Shown here in pieces: positions 41,072 to 50,044 of a stretch of 64,000 nucleotides of DNA (its first letter is position 1; the number at the start of each line of letters is the position of its first letter). Origin of the DNA: AG-12 sp035531535 (lineage in GTDB: Bacteria > Chloroflexota > Dormibacteria > Aeolococcales > Bog-877); assembly GCA_035531535.1 (NCBI GenBank), contig DATKSV010000120.1, positions 1-64,000 of the forward strand, in the 5' to 3' direction. The position numbers and the translations under genes were made by a program. The notes beneath the pieces are model-generated. The model saw nothing but the letters and a program-made list of their open reading frames with translations. It did no database searches and had not been told where the DNA came from.

Positions 41072-42082
41072 TCAGCGCCTGCGGGAAGGCTCGAACGGTC
41101 CCAGGAAGTCGGGCACAGGGTCCAGCCCGGCCAGCGCCAGGGCGCACGCGGTGGCAGCCACCGGCATCTCGGTCAGGTCATACCCTCCCTCCAGCACGGC
41201 CACTATCCGGCCCGAGCAGATCTCGGCGGCCAGCTCGGACAGGCGGGCCATGGCGGTCGCGTAGGTAAGCCAGTCCAGCTCCAGTCCGGCCAGCGGATCG
41301 CCCGCCAGGGCGTCGAACCCGAGGCTGACCAGGATCAGATCCGGCTGGTGCGCCCGCAGGGCCGGGAGCACCACCTCCTGCAGGGCCGCCAGCCAGGGCC
41401 CCCCGCCGGTCCCGGTCGGCAACGGCACGTTGACGGTCTTACCGGCCCCGGCGCCCTCGCCGCTCTCCCTGGCCGCTCCGCTGCCGGGGTAGAGCGGCCA
41501 CTGGTGCAGCGAGCAGTAGAGCACTTCGCCGTCGGCCCAGAACGCGTCCTGGGTGCCGTTGCCGTGGTGGACGTCCAGGTCCACGATCGCCACCCGCTCC
41601 ACGCCCAAGCGAGCCTGAGCGTGGCGGGCCGCGATGGCGGCATTGTTGAACAGGCAGAACCCCATCGCCTGGGCGGGGGTCGCGTGATGGCCCGGCGGTC
41701 GCACCAAGGCGAACCCCGGCACCGGAGTGGGCGCGCAGGCTAGTCCAACCGCGGCCATGGTCGCTCCCACCGCGTCCATGGCGATGTCGTAGGAATAGGC
41801 GGTGCAGTAGGTTTCGGAGTCGACCCAGCCACCACCCTCGGCCGCCAGCGCCTGGATGTAGTCGACGTGGGCCAGGCTGTGGACCAAGAGCAGGTCCTCA
41901 AAGTCGGCCCGCTCGGCACCCCGCCACCAGCTCTCCGGCAGCCGCGATTCGCGATGGATGGCGGCCGTGATCGCGCGCAGGCGAGCGGCCGACTCCGGGT
42001 GGCCCGGACTGTCGTGGTCCAGGAATATCGGATCGTAGATCAGGGCCAGCGCGGGCCGGTCAGCGGCGGCCTCCGCAGCCAA
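41072..42082 (-). CDS. Histone deacetylase-family (class II-like) amidohydrolase
   Basis: A 336-residue zinc deacetylase. The signature set is HPESAARLRAI, RPPGHHATPAQAMGFCLFNNAAIAA (His pair and substrate channel), IVDLDVHHGNGTQDAFW (zinc Asp and His) and LVSLGFDALAGDPLAG (zinc Asp), then LEGGYDL. It resembles bacterial class II HDACs such as acetylpolyamine amidohydrolases; acetyl-polyamine or acetyl-lysine substrates are both possible. The TTG start, 3 nt after the YbjQ gene stop, makes it the last gene of a four-gene operon. Confidence 0.92.
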   Translation of the reverse strand: MAAEAAADRPALALIYDPIFLDHDSPGHPESAARLRAITAAIHRESRLPESWWRGAERADFEDLLLVHSLAHVDYIQALAAEGGGWVDSETYCTAYSYDIAMDAVGATMAAVGLACAPTPVPGFALVRPPGHHATPAQAMGFCLFNNAAIAARHAQARLGVERVAIVDLDVHHGNGTQDAFWADGEVLYCSLHQWPLYPGSGAARESGEGAGAGKTVNVPLPTGTGGGPWLAALQEVVLPALRAHQPDLILVSLGFDALAGDPLAGLELDWLTYATAMARLSELAAEICSGRIVAVLEGGYDLTEMPVAATACALALAGLDPVPDFLGPFEPSRRR

Positions 42083-42085
42083 CCG

Positions 42086-42916
42086 CTACTGATCCAAGGA
42101 GAGCACCAACTGCGGCGGCGCGATGCGATGGTCCTCCTTGGTGGGCTTGACCGCCGTCCCCACCGCGAAGAACTCAATCACGTGGCTGCCCCAGCCATGG
42201 TTGTTCTCCTTGATCTGAGCGCCCACGATGCCCTCAGCCTGGACCTGCTCGGCCTCGGTCTGCATGCGCTCCATGGCCAGCTCCCGGGCGTCGTAGAGCG
42301 CCTGAGTGAAGTTCGGCATCTCCTGGTTCTGGCCCATCTTGCGCATCCATTGGCCCAACCCCTGGTGGGCGACGTGGTAGACGCAGACGCCCATCACCAG
42401 CGCGAGCGGGGCGTACCCCGCCTGCAGCAGGGTCCAGAAGTCCTGGCCCGAGAGGTCGGAGGTGAAGGGCTTGCCCTGAGGGGTGCGCATGCTGCCCTTT
42501 TGGCTGCGGACGGCGGTGCCCACGGCCATGAACTCGGCCAGTCCCTGGCCCCACTCGTAGCGGTTGATGTCCAGGCGGACACCAACGATCCCATCGGCGC
42601 CGAGCACATCAGCCTCCTCCTCCATCCGGGACATGGCCAGCTCGCGGGCCTGGTACATGGCCTGGCTGAGGACCTGCATCTCCTGGTTCTGTCCGAAGTT
42701 GGCGATTTGCATGCCGATGTGGTAGATCGAGCTACCCACCACCAGCCCCACCGGCTCGAAGCCGGCCTCCTTGACCAGCAGGAACTCGGAGATCGAGAGG
42801 TCGCTGGTGAAGAGCTTGCGGTGGCCCTCGGTCCCGCGCATCTCCCGGAGCCGATTCATGGCGTCCTGGGGGATCTCGGGCTGGCCCGGCTGGTTGACTG
42901 CCGGCTGATCGGTCAT
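42086..42916 (-). CDS. Tandem YbjQ-like (DUF74) protein
   Basis: A 276-residue protein made of two YbjQ-type modules. Each repeats the pattern FTSDLSxxxF, a Gly-rich VGSSIYH or MGVCVYH, an amphipathic helix with YxARELAMxRM, and GIVGVRLDINRYEW or GIVGAQIKENNHGW, then F(MA/FA)VGTAV. YbjQ folds form pentamers or decamers and were named heavy-metal binding, but the role is unproven; no cysteine/histidine cluster stands out. The start has GAAGGAGG nine nt upstream. It is paralogous to the next gene. Confidence 0.78.
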   Translation of the reverse strand: MTDQPAVNQPGQPEIPQDAMNRLREMRGTEGHRKLFTSDLSISEFLLVKEAGFEPVGLVVGSSIYHIGMQIANFGQNQEMQVLSQAMYQARELAMSRMEEEADVLGADGIVGVRLDINRYEWGQGLAEFMAVGTAVRSQKGSMRTPQGKPFTSDLSGQDFWTLLQAGYAPLALVMGVCVYHVAHQGLGQWMRKMGQNQEMPNFTQALYDARELAMERMQTEAEQVQAEGIVGAQIKENNHGWGSHVIEFFAVGTAVKPTKEDHRIAPPQLVLSLDQ

Positions 42917-42929
42917 GTGGCTGCCTCCT

Positions 42930-43874
42930 TCAAGGTCTGAGCGGAACCACCATGGACGGCCGCAGCAGTTCGGGGGGGCTGGCCTGGGGCGCCACCGCGG
43001 TGCCCAGGATCACCCACTCCACGATGCGGCCTCCGACCGATTCGGATCCGGTGGGGTACTCCAAAATGTGCGAGTCAATCTCCACGCCGACGACCCCGGC
43101 GGAGCCGGCCTGGCCAGCCTCATGGGCCATCCGCTGGCGGCCCGTGGCCTGGGCCAGGCGGAGCGCGCGGGTGTAGCTGGCGACCTCCTGGTTGCTCCAG
43201 GCGGAGACCGCGCCCTGGCCCATCATCCCGAGGCTGCCGCCGAAGAAGGCGACGGCCTGAAAGGCGCTGGCGCCCATCACCAGCCGCAGCGGCCGGTAGC
43301 CGGCCATGACCAGCTTGGCCATGTCCTGACCGTTGAGGGTGGAGGTGAAGGGCTCAGCTGTCGGCGTCTGGTCGATCCGGCGAACCGCGGTGCCAAGTAC
43401 TGTGAACTCCGCCATCCCGGTGGCCCACTCCCAGCGCTTTATCTCCAGCCGGACCCCGACCACGCCCTCGGCCTTGAGGCCAGAGGCCTCGAGCACCAGG
43501 CGGTGGACGGCGCGCGACCGAGCCTCGAACAGAGCCGCGGTGAGAGCGGCGTTCTCCAGGGGCTCGACGGCGCCCCAGCTCATGCTCGAGCGGCCCCCCA
43601 GGATGCCCATCCCGGTGTTGATCCAGCCCATCCGATAGAGCGAGCTGCCCATCACCAGCGCCACCGGCCGATAGCCGATCCCCCGCAGCGCCGCCAGCTC
43701 GTCGACCGACAGGTCCGAGGTGAAGGTGGCTCCCGCCTCGCGCTGGCGCTCGATGCGCTCCTCAGCCTCGAGGGGAATGCCGCCGGCCTCGACCAGCTGC
43801 CGGCTGCGCTCGGCGCGCGCCAGCTGCTCGGGGCTGACCCCAGCCGAGCCGCCTCCGCCGCGGAAGAAACGCAC
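42930..43874 (-). CDS. Second tandem YbjQ-like (DUF74) protein
   Basis: A 314-residue paralogue of the neighbouring protein, with an extra N-terminal segment that includes a Gly-rich start and a charged stretch (EAEERIERQREAG). Two YbjQ modules follow: FTSDLSVDELAAL with MGSSLYRMG and GVVGVRLEIKRWEW, and FTSTLNGQDMAKL with MGASAFQ and GVVGVEIDSHILEY. GTG 43874 opens it, 6 nt after the small unknown gene. Duplication of both modules and genes points to a hetero-oligomeric assembly. Confidence 0.78.
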   Translation of the reverse strand: MRFFRGGGGSAGVSPEQLARAERSRQLVEAGGIPLEAEERIERQREAGATFTSDLSVDELAALRGIGYRPVALVMGSSLYRMGWINTGMGILGGRSSMSWGAVEPLENAALTAALFEARSRAVHRLVLEASGLKAEGVVGVRLEIKRWEWATGMAEFTVLGTAVRRIDQTPTAEPFTSTLNGQDMAKLVMAGYRPLRLVMGASAFQAVAFFGGSLGMMGQGAVSAWSNQEVASYTRALRLAQATGRQRMAHEAGQAGSAGVVGVEIDSHILEYPTGSESVGGRIVEWVILGTAVAPQASPPELLRPSMVVPLRP

Positions 43875-43880
43875 CTTCGC

Positions 43881-44285
43881 TCAGCCTAGCAGTCGCTCGA
43901 GAGCCAGTCGGTCGGCGGCGCTCGCGGAGCTCTGCTGGACCAAGGCCCGGGTCAGCTCGGCCACCCAGCCATCCAGGCTCAGCTGATCACTTTTGAGAGT
44001 GATCCCGCGCACCACCTTGGAGCGCCGCGCCACCACCGCGCCCCCGTCCCGCGCCAGCTCGAAGTGGTCGTCGCCGAGGGCGACCCGGATCCGCTTGACG
44101 CTCTTGCTGCGCCGCAGCATCCCTCCGCCTTGGTAATCAACCTGAGCGCGCCCGGGCAAGGAGCCCGCGAACTTGCTGGCCAGCACCTCGAGGAAGGTGT
44201 TGAGATCGCGGGAGTCGGCCCGCAGGGAGGACGCGAGCCGCTCGAAGTCCTCGTCGGAGGCGGCCAGGGGCCCCAGTTCATCCAT
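43881..44285 (-). CDS. Small conserved-looking protein of unknown function
   Basis: A 134-residue, acidic N-terminus (MDELGPLAASDEDFERLASSL) and a predicted alpha/beta middle with several basic strands (RRSKSVKRIRVALGDDHFELARDGG). I do not recognise a family. It is first in the operon with the two YbjQ genes and the HDAC gene, so it may work with the YbjQ proteins. ATG 44285 is preferred; GTG 44288 is adjacent. Transcription diverges from the APC permease across about 170 nt. Confidence 0.6.
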   Translation of the reverse strand: MDELGPLAASDEDFERLASSLRADSRDLNTFLEVLASKFAGSLPGRAQVDYQGGGMLRRSKSVKRIRVALGDDHFELARDGGAVVARRSKVVRGITLKSDQLSLDGWVAELTRALVQQSSASAADRLALERLLG

Positions 44286-44459
44286 CACTCAAAGGCGAAT
44301 ATAGCGCCCCCGGTGAGCGGTGACTCCGGCAGGCAATTTGTCAAGCCCCTTCCCAAACGCCCCGCGAGTCCGTAATCTTGCCCGCAACAGGGAATTCGGA
44401 GGGGGCCCTGGGTTCTAGGCGGGCCGCCTCCACCAAAGGGAGCGAGGAGGTATCTGTCT

Positions 44460-46397
44460 ATGGCTGTCACAGCCAAACCCGACTACGACGCGTCGGACCG
44501 CAAGCTCGACCGACACATGTCGGTCTGGCAACTGTTCTTCCTCTCCATGGGAGGGATCATCGGATCCGGCTGGCTCTTCGCGGCCATAGCCTCCGCCTCG
44601 GTGGCGGGGCCGGGCGCGATCGTCTCCTGGATCGTGGGCGGGGTGCTGGTTTTGTTCGTCGCCCTCAACTACGCCGAGGTCGCGGGCATGCTGCCGCGCT
44701 CGGGTGCCATCGTCCGCTACCCCCACCTCACCCACGGCGGCTACACCGGTTTCATCCTGGGCTGGACCTATCTGCTCTCCGCGGTGAGCGTGCCCGCGAT
44801 CGAAGCTGAGGCGGTGGTCACCTATGCCAGCTCCTACATCCACGGCATCATCAACGCCAACTCGGAGCTGGTATGGCCCGGCGGCATCCTCTTCGGGATC
44901 GGGTTGATGATCCTGTTCTTCATCATCAACTACGTCGGGATTCGCTTCCTCAGCCAGTTCAACGCCTTCGTCACCGGTTGGAAGTTCCTGATCCCCGGGC
45001 TGACCATCATCTTCCTGCTGGTCCTGGACCTCCACACCAAGAACTTCGGCTCCTACGGCGGCTTCTTCCCGCTCGGCGCCCAGCCGGTCCTGGGAGCTGT
45101 GGCCAGCACCGGGATCGTGTTCTCCTATCTCGGATTCCGGCAGGCGCTGGACTTCGGCGGGGAGGCCAAGAACCCCCAGCGGGACGTGCCCATCGCCACC
45201 ATCGCCTCGGTATTGGCGGGAATGGTCCTCTACGTGCTGCTGCAGGTGGCCTTCACCGGCGGCATCAACTGGGGCTTCTTCCACGTCCACGTCGGTGACT
45301 GGGCGAGCCTCAAGGCGACCGGCAGCGCCGCCGCCAACGCTCCCTTCTACGTCCTGATGAAGGGCTCTGGCACCGCACTTCTGGGCGGCTTCGCCACCAT
45401 CCTTCTGATTGACGCCTTCATATCCCCGACCGGCACCGGCTACATCTACCTCGGGACCTCAAGTCGGACCGTGTACGGACTGTCGGTGGTCGGCTACCTG
45501 CCCAAGCAGTTCCAGGGGATCACCAGCCAGTTCAAGATCCCTTGGCTGGCCCTGGTGGCCTCGACCGTGGTCGGATGTCTCTTCTTCCTGCCCCTGCCGA
45601 GCTGGTACACCCTGGTGGGGATCATCACCTCGGCCACCGTGCTCACCTACATCATGGGTGGCATCGGGCTGCCCATCCTGCGGCGAACGGCCGGCTCTCT
45701 GACCCGTCCATTCCGCCTCTGGGGTGCGGAGATCCTGGCTCCCATCGGATTCCTGGGTGCCGCCCTGATCGTCTACTGGGCGGGGTTCTTCACCCTGGCC
45801 GTCGTCTTCGCTGCGGTCTTCGTCGCCCTGCCCCTGTTCGTCTGGTTCTACGCTCCGATGCGCGGTTGGATCAGCGCCGGCACGGGAGGGGTCCTGGGCC
45901 TGATCTTCCTGATCCTCTGGATCATCGTCCAGCGCTGGGGTCAATACGCTCTCACCGCGTCCCCGGCGGCGGTCACCCACCCCCAGTTCGGGGTCTTCTA
46001 CTTCGTCACCATCTGTCTGATCGTGGGGTTCACGGGGACCCTCTGGTACCTCTCCAACGAAGAGGGGCGCAAGGCGGTCAGCAGCACCTGGTGGCTGATC
46101 TTCTTCCTGCTCGCGATGTTCGCGATCTCCTACTACGGGGCCTATGGGGCGGCCGGCTCGTTGGACGCGCCCAAGACCGTTGGCATCCCATTCCCGGCCG
46201 ACATCCTGGTCGTGATCATGGTCAGCTTGCTGGCCTACGGCTGGGCCGTCCACAGCGGCTACGAGACCGAGGAGATCGCCGCGATCGTCCTCAGCGGCTC
46301 CGGTTTGGTCGGAGAGGGCCCGATCGCCCAGACCGGCCCGGTGCCATCGTTCGGAGGAGCCGCGTCGCCAGCTCCCCCCTCTCAGCCTGGAGGCTGA
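44460..46397 (+). CDS. APC-superfamily amino acid permease
   Basis: A 645-residue transporter with 12 to 14 membrane helices. The APC start LDRHMSVWQLFFLSMGGIIGSGWLFA has the glycine-rich unwound helix 1, ALNYAEVAGMLPRSGAIVRYPHLTHGG matches helix 2-3, and VFSYLGFRQALDFGGEAKNPQRDVP is the conserved helix 6 to loop. It likely imports an amino acid or polyamine by proton or sodium symport. Substrate unknown. The start has GAGGAGG seven nt upstream, and a strong terminator follows. The C-terminal tail is Pro/Gly-rich and likely unstructured. Confidence 0.9.
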   Translation: MAVTAKPDYDASDRKLDRHMSVWQLFFLSMGGIIGSGWLFAAIASASVAGPGAIVSWIVGGVLVLFVALNYAEVAGMLPRSGAIVRYPHLTHGGYTGFILGWTYLLSAVSVPAIEAEAVVTYASSYIHGIINANSELVWPGGILFGIGLMILFFIINYVGIRFLSQFNAFVTGWKFLIPGLTIIFLLVLDLHTKNFGSYGGFFPLGAQPVLGAVASTGIVFSYLGFRQALDFGGEAKNPQRDVPIATIASVLAGMVLYVLLQVAFTGGINWGFFHVHVGDWASLKATGSAAANAPFYVLMKGSGTALLGGFATILLIDAFISPTGTGYIYLGTSSRTVYGLSVVGYLPKQFQGITSQFKIPWLALVASTVVGCLFFLPLPSWYTLVGIITSATVLTYIMGGIGLPILRRTAGSLTRPFRLWGAEILAPIGFLGAALIVYWAGFFTLAVVFAAVFVALPLFVWFYAPMRGWISAGTGGVLGLIFLILWIIVQRWGQYALTASPAAVTHPQFGVFYFVTICLIVGFTGTLWYLSNEEGRKAVSSTWWLIFFLLAMFAISYYGAYGAAGSLDAPKTVGIPFPADILVVIMVSLLAYGWAVHSGYETEEIAAIVLSGSGLVGEGPIAQTGPVPSFGGAASPAPPSQPGG

Positions 46398-46436
46398 CTG
46401 AGCAAGCCTTGAAGGCCGCATCCTAGAACGCGGCCA

Positions 46437-46478
46437 AAGGGCCCGCCCGGAGTGATCCGGGCGGGCCCTTCCTCTTGC
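46437..46478 (+). terminator. Intrinsic terminator after the APC permease
   Basis: A 14-bp stem, AAGGGCCCGCCCGG with CCGGGCGGGCCCTT (46437-46450 and 46457-46470), around a 6-nt loop, followed by CCTCTTG. It is 40 nt after the permease stop and is followed by the MFS gene. The short T content is typical of GC-rich genomes. In the minus direction a TTT follows the stem. Confidence 0.7.
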
Positions 46479-46541
46479 CGCCGCCGGGCCGTTGCCCAGG
46501 CGGCGGCGTCCCAAACCTCGGCCCTCGGGCCCTGCCGCCGC

Positions 46542-46549
46542 TATATTCG
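46542..46549 (+). promoter_or_regulatory. -10 box at the MFS start
   Basis: TATATT (46542-46547) lies two nt before ATG 46550 and eight nt before an in-frame ATG at 46556. Transcription from it would begin on one of these codons, so the mRNA may be leaderless and the second ATG could be the true start. No -35 box is seen. Confidence 0.4.
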
Positions 46550-48049
46550 ATGGCGATGGGCACCGCCGACACAGCTTCCACTCCGTCTCCACACGGCTGG
46601 CGGAGGCTGCTAACCGAGCCGCGCCGACCGGCCTCGATCGCGGCCAAGCCCAACGCCCACTGGTACGTGGTGGGCACGGTCTGCGTGGGCGCCTTCATGG
46701 GCCAGCTCGACGCCAGCATCGTGGTCCTGGCGCTGCCCACCCTGCAGCGCAGCTTCCACAGCACCCTGGGCGCGGTGGAGTGGGTCTCCCTGGCCTACCT
46801 GCTGGTACTGGTGGCGATGGTGACCGCCGTGGGGCGGTTCGCCGACATGGTCGGCCGCAAGCTGATATACATCTACGGCTTCGCCATCTTCATCGTCGGC
46901 ACCGCCCTGTGCGGGCTGGCCCCGAACATCCCCTTTCTGGTGGGGTTCAGAGTCCTGCAGGGTTTCGGGGCCGCCATGCTCCAGGCCAACAGCGTGGCTC
47001 TGATCGTGCATGCGATGCCCCCCAAGAAGCTGGGCCAGGCGATCGGCGTCCAGGGCGCCGCCCAGGCCCTCGGGCTCTCTCTGGGCCCGGCGGTGGGCGG
47101 GCTGCTGGTGGTGCTGGGCGGGTGGCGGCTGATCTTCTTCGTCAACGTGCCGGCGGGAATGATCGGGATGGCTCTAGGGTGGTTCCTGCTCCCCCGCAGC
47201 CGCCAGCTGGCCGAGCGCCAGCGCGTCGACTGGTGGGGCATCGCCACCTTCGGAGCTGCCATCAGTGGCCTGCTGCTGGCGCTCTCGTTCGGCGACGAGA
47301 CCGGCTGGGTGTCGCCCCAGATCCTCGGCTTCTTCGCGGTCGCGGTGGTGTTCGGCGGCCTCTTCCTACATCGCGAGCTGACCACCCGGGCGCCCATGAT
47401 GCAGCTGGGGATCTTCAAGGTGATCGCCTTCTCGGCTGGCATCTCGTCAGGGCTGCTCTCCTACCTGGCCCTCTTCGGGGTTCTCTTTGTGCTGCCGTTC
47501 TACCTGGAGTTCGCCGGACATCTCAACCCAGGGACCGCCGGTTTGGAGCTGATCGTCCTGCCGGTGGCGCTTGGGATCACCGCCCCGATCGCCGGCAACA
47601 TCGCCGACCGCCTCGGGGCCCGACCCCTCACCGTCGGAGGGATGACTGTCGCCGCGGTGTCACTGGTGGCGATCGCAGTACATCCGGTCCCGGGTGGAGT
47701 GTTGCTGCTGGAGCTGGGGATGACCGGCATCGGGCTGGGAATGTTCACGCCCCCCAACAACGCCGCCATCATGGGGGCTGCCCCAAGGCAGCATTCGGGG
47801 ATGGCCAGCGGCATCCTCAACATGACCAGGGGCATGGGCACCTCCCTGGGGGTGGCGCTGACCGGGCTGGTCTTCGGCCTGGCGGCCGGCACCACCGCCT
47901 CCCACGCCCAGTCCCCGGGCCAGGTCACCAAGGGGTTGGTGGCGGCAGTGCTATTCCTGGCCGCGATCTCCCTTTTGGCGGCGGTCCTGGCGGCCCTACG
48001 CGGCAACACCGAGCTCAACTCCGACCGCACCCTGACAGCCGAGGGGTGA
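46550..48049 (+). CDS. MFS exporter, DHA2 (EmrB/QacA) family
   Basis: A 499-residue proton antiporter with about 14 membrane helices. The DHA2 start HWYVVGTVCVGAFMGQLDASIVVLALPTLQRSF, motif A in GRFADMVGRKLIYI, motif C-like VGGLLVVLGGWRLIFFVNVP and AIAGNIADRLGARP mark the family. It probably exports a lipophilic or aromatic compound; no local resistance or biosynthesis gene fixes the substrate. The longer frame from 46475 starts within the terminator; ATG 46550 (or 46556) is preferred. Confidence 0.9.
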   Translation: MAMGTADTASTPSPHGWRRLLTEPRRPASIAAKPNAHWYVVGTVCVGAFMGQLDASIVVLALPTLQRSFHSTLGAVEWVSLAYLLVLVAMVTAVGRFADMVGRKLIYIYGFAIFIVGTALCGLAPNIPFLVGFRVLQGFGAAMLQANSVALIVHAMPPKKLGQAIGVQGAAQALGLSLGPAVGGLLVVLGGWRLIFFVNVPAGMIGMALGWFLLPRSRQLAERQRVDWWGIATFGAAISGLLLALSFGDETGWVSPQILGFFAVAVVFGGLFLHRELTTRAPMMQLGIFKVIAFSAGISSGLLSYLALFGVLFVLPFYLEFAGHLNPGTAGLELIVLPVALGITAPIAGNIADRLGARPLTVGGMTVAAVSLVAIAVHPVPGGVLLLELGMTGIGLGMFTPPNNAAIMGAAPRQHSGMASGILNMTRGMGTSLGVALTGLVFGLAAGTTASHAQSPGQVTKGLVAAVLFLAAISLLAAVLAALRGNTELNSDRTLTAEG

Positions 48050-48104
48050 GCCGGGGCATCCGCCTAGGCTGCGCCGGCGCGGCCCGCTCTGGCAGGATGT
48101 GCCG

Positions 48105-48968
48105 ATGCTGACCAACCCCCGGCCGCATCCGGTCGAGCGCCGCGGCCCCTGGCTGGCCACCCTGGCGGCGGTGGCGGCCCTGGCCGCCCTGTTCGCGGTT
48201 CGCCAACAGATCCTCGGCCTGGTTCCCAAAGGGGACCAGCTGGTCGCCCAACTTGGCATCTTCATCATGGCGGTGCTGCTGGGGGGACTTGCCATCCGGG
48301 CCTTCGTGTCCCGCTTGTTCAGCCACCTGCGGGGCAGTGCGCTCGACTCCTGGCGCCCCATCGTGACCTGGTGCCTGTACGTGGTGCTGGGGCTGGGGGT
48401 GCTCTCCGCCCTCCAGATCGATCTGACCGGGTTGCTGGCGGCGGGGGCCATCGTGGGCGTGGTGGTGGGGGTCGCCGCCCAGACGTCCCTGGGAAGTGTC
48501 TTCGCCGGCCTGGTCCTGCTCGTGGCCAGACCGTTCGTGGTCGGCAACTGGGTCCACATCCGAACCTACCTGTTCGGCGGGGTAGAGTACTCCGGAATCG
48601 TGACCCATGTGGGAGTGGTCTACACCACAGTCGACGTGGGCGGCAGGCCGGTGCGGATTCCCAACAGCGGGGTCCTGATGGCGGCCCTCACGGTCACCCA
48701 CATGCCCCTGCAGGTCGACATCGAGCTGCAGCTGCCCCCGGAGTCGTCGCTGATCCAGCTCCGCTCCCTGCTCGAGCATGAGCTGGGGCTGGTGGCCGGG
48801 GAGTCGGTCACCCTGCACCCGGTGCGGCTGCAGGCGGCCGGCGACGGCCAGCTCACCTGCCAGCTCCAGATCCGCAGCCACCACGCGGTGGACCTGGCCC
48901 GCGTCAGCCGGGTCATCCTGGCTGCGGGTCAGCCACCGGCAGCGGCGGCCGAGGCGGCGCCGAGCTGA
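48105..48968 (+). CDS. Small-conductance mechanosensitive channel (MscS family)
   Basis: A 287-residue membrane protein. Three helices are seen, the last with the pore pattern GAIVGVVVGVAAQTSLGSVFAGLVLLVARPFVVGNWVHI, the MscS TM3 and beta-domain start. The C-terminal domain is a short alpha/beta cap. It opens upon membrane tension during hypo-osmotic shock. Start ATG 48105 has AGGA seven nt upstream; GTG 48099 is an alternative. No clear operon partners. Confidence 0.87.
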   Translation: MLTNPRPHPVERRGPWLATLAAVAALAALFAVRQQILGLVPKGDQLVAQLGIFIMAVLLGGLAIRAFVSRLFSHLRGSALDSWRPIVTWCLYVVLGLGVLSALQIDLTGLLAAGAIVGVVVGVAAQTSLGSVFAGLVLLVARPFVVGNWVHIRTYLFGGVEYSGIVTHVGVVYTTVDVGGRPVRIPNSGVLMAALTVTHMPLQVDIELQLPPESSLIQLRSLLEHELGLVAGESVTLHPVRLQAAGDGQLTCQLQIRSHHAVDLARVSRVILAAGQPPAAAAEAAPS

Positions 48969-49009
48969 GCCCGCCGACGGAGGATCGCTATCGATGGGCT
49001 GAGCCCGCC

Positions 49010-50044
49010 TTGGAGGAGGTGGCCGACTCCGTCTTCCGCTGTCCACTGCCGCTGCCAGACGACGCCCTGCGAGCGGTCAATTCCTACCTTATCCGGAGTT
49101 CCGGCGGCTTCCTCCTCATCGACTGCGGCTGGGACCGCGAGGAGACCATGGAGCGGCTGCGCCAAGCGCTCCGGGAGCTGGGTGGCGGGTTGGAATCGGT
49201 GCGGGGGATCTTCGCCACCCACGTCCACCGCGACCACCTGGGCCTGGCCGGGCAGGTGCGCGACGAATCCGGTGCCTGGGTCTCATTGGGCCGGGGCGAC
49301 CAGGCAACCCTGGAAGCCTTCGCCAGGGACCCGCGGCGGGCCAGGGCAGCCTCCCTGGAGCGGCTGCGGCAGGCGGCGGCCGACGATGTGGCAAGCCGGC
49401 TGCGGCAGCTGGCCGGCGGCGGTGAGGGCTGGCGCCCGCCCCTGCCTGACATACTCCTGAGCGGCGAGGAGGTCCTGCTGCAGGACGGGCACCGGCTGGA
49501 GGTGATTCCCACCCCCGGCCACACCAGGGGGCACCTCTGCCTCTTCGACCGCGACCGGGAGATCCTGTTCGCCGGGGATCACGTCCTGCCCCAGATCACA
49601 CCGTCTCTGGGAGTGGAGCTGCCTGACCGAAGCAGCCCGCTGACCGCCTTCCTCAGTTCCCTGGAGCTGGTGCGCCAGCTGCCGGCCAGCCTGGTCCTGC
49701 CCGCCCATGGCCCGGTGTTCTCAGATCTGAAGGGACGCGTCGATGAGCTCCTGGAGCACCACCGCGTGCGTCTGGAGGAGTGCCTCGAGGTGGTGCTGGA
49801 CGGGGCGCGGAGCGCTCGCGCGGTGGCTGAGGCTTTGCCGTGGACCAGACGCCGCCGCCACTTTTCGACCCTGGACCCCTTCAACCAGATGCTGGCGGTC
49901 TTCGAGTCGGAAGCGCACCTCCTGGTGCTCGCCGAGCGAGGGCTCCTGGCTCGCCAGGTGGCAGACTCTGTGGTGAGCTACGCTCCAGCAAGTACGGATC
50001 CGGGCCAGAGCGAGCAGAGCGCACAGGGAGGTGACAGAGCGTGA
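49010..50044 (+). CDS. Metallo-beta-lactamase-fold hydrolase
   Basis: A 344-residue protein with the MBL metal motif THVHRDHLG (HxHxDH), a further His in TPGHTRGHLCL, Asp in FAGDHVLPQ and His in VLPAHGPVF, so a two-zinc site is complete. The C-terminal third (VDELLEHHRVRLEECLEVV and RRRRHFSTLD) forms a helical winged-helix-like tail typical of glyoxalase-II-like or lactamase-like members. Substrate unknown. The TTG start at 49010 has few alternatives. The stop overlaps the aldehyde dehydrogenase start as GTGA. Confidence 0.85.
   Translation: MEEVADSVFRCPLPLPDDALRAVNSYLIRSSGGFLLIDCGWDREETMERLRQALRELGGGLESVRGIFATHVHRDHLGLAGQVRDESGAWVSLGRGDQATLEAFARDPRRARAASLERLRQAAADDVASRLRQLAGGGEGWRPPLPDILLSGEEVLLQDGHRLEVIPTPGHTRGHLCLFDRDREILFAGDHVLPQITPSLGVELPDRSSPLTAFLSSLELVRQLPASLVLPAHGPVFSDLKGRVDELLEHHRVRLEECLEVVLDGARSARAVAEALPWTRRRRHFSTLDPFNQMLAVFESEAHLLVLAERGLLARQVADSVVSYAPASTDPGQSEQSAQGGDRA

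Noticed and set aside
44289..44459. Possible riboswitch before the APC permease
   Set aside because: The 170-nt leader has a TTGTCA-like box and a strong ribosome-binding site but no conserved riboswitch core I can recognise.
44415..45290. Minus-strand frame opposite the APC permease
   Set aside because: Shadow rich in Asp, Glu, Gly and His with no motif; the plus strand encodes a transporter.
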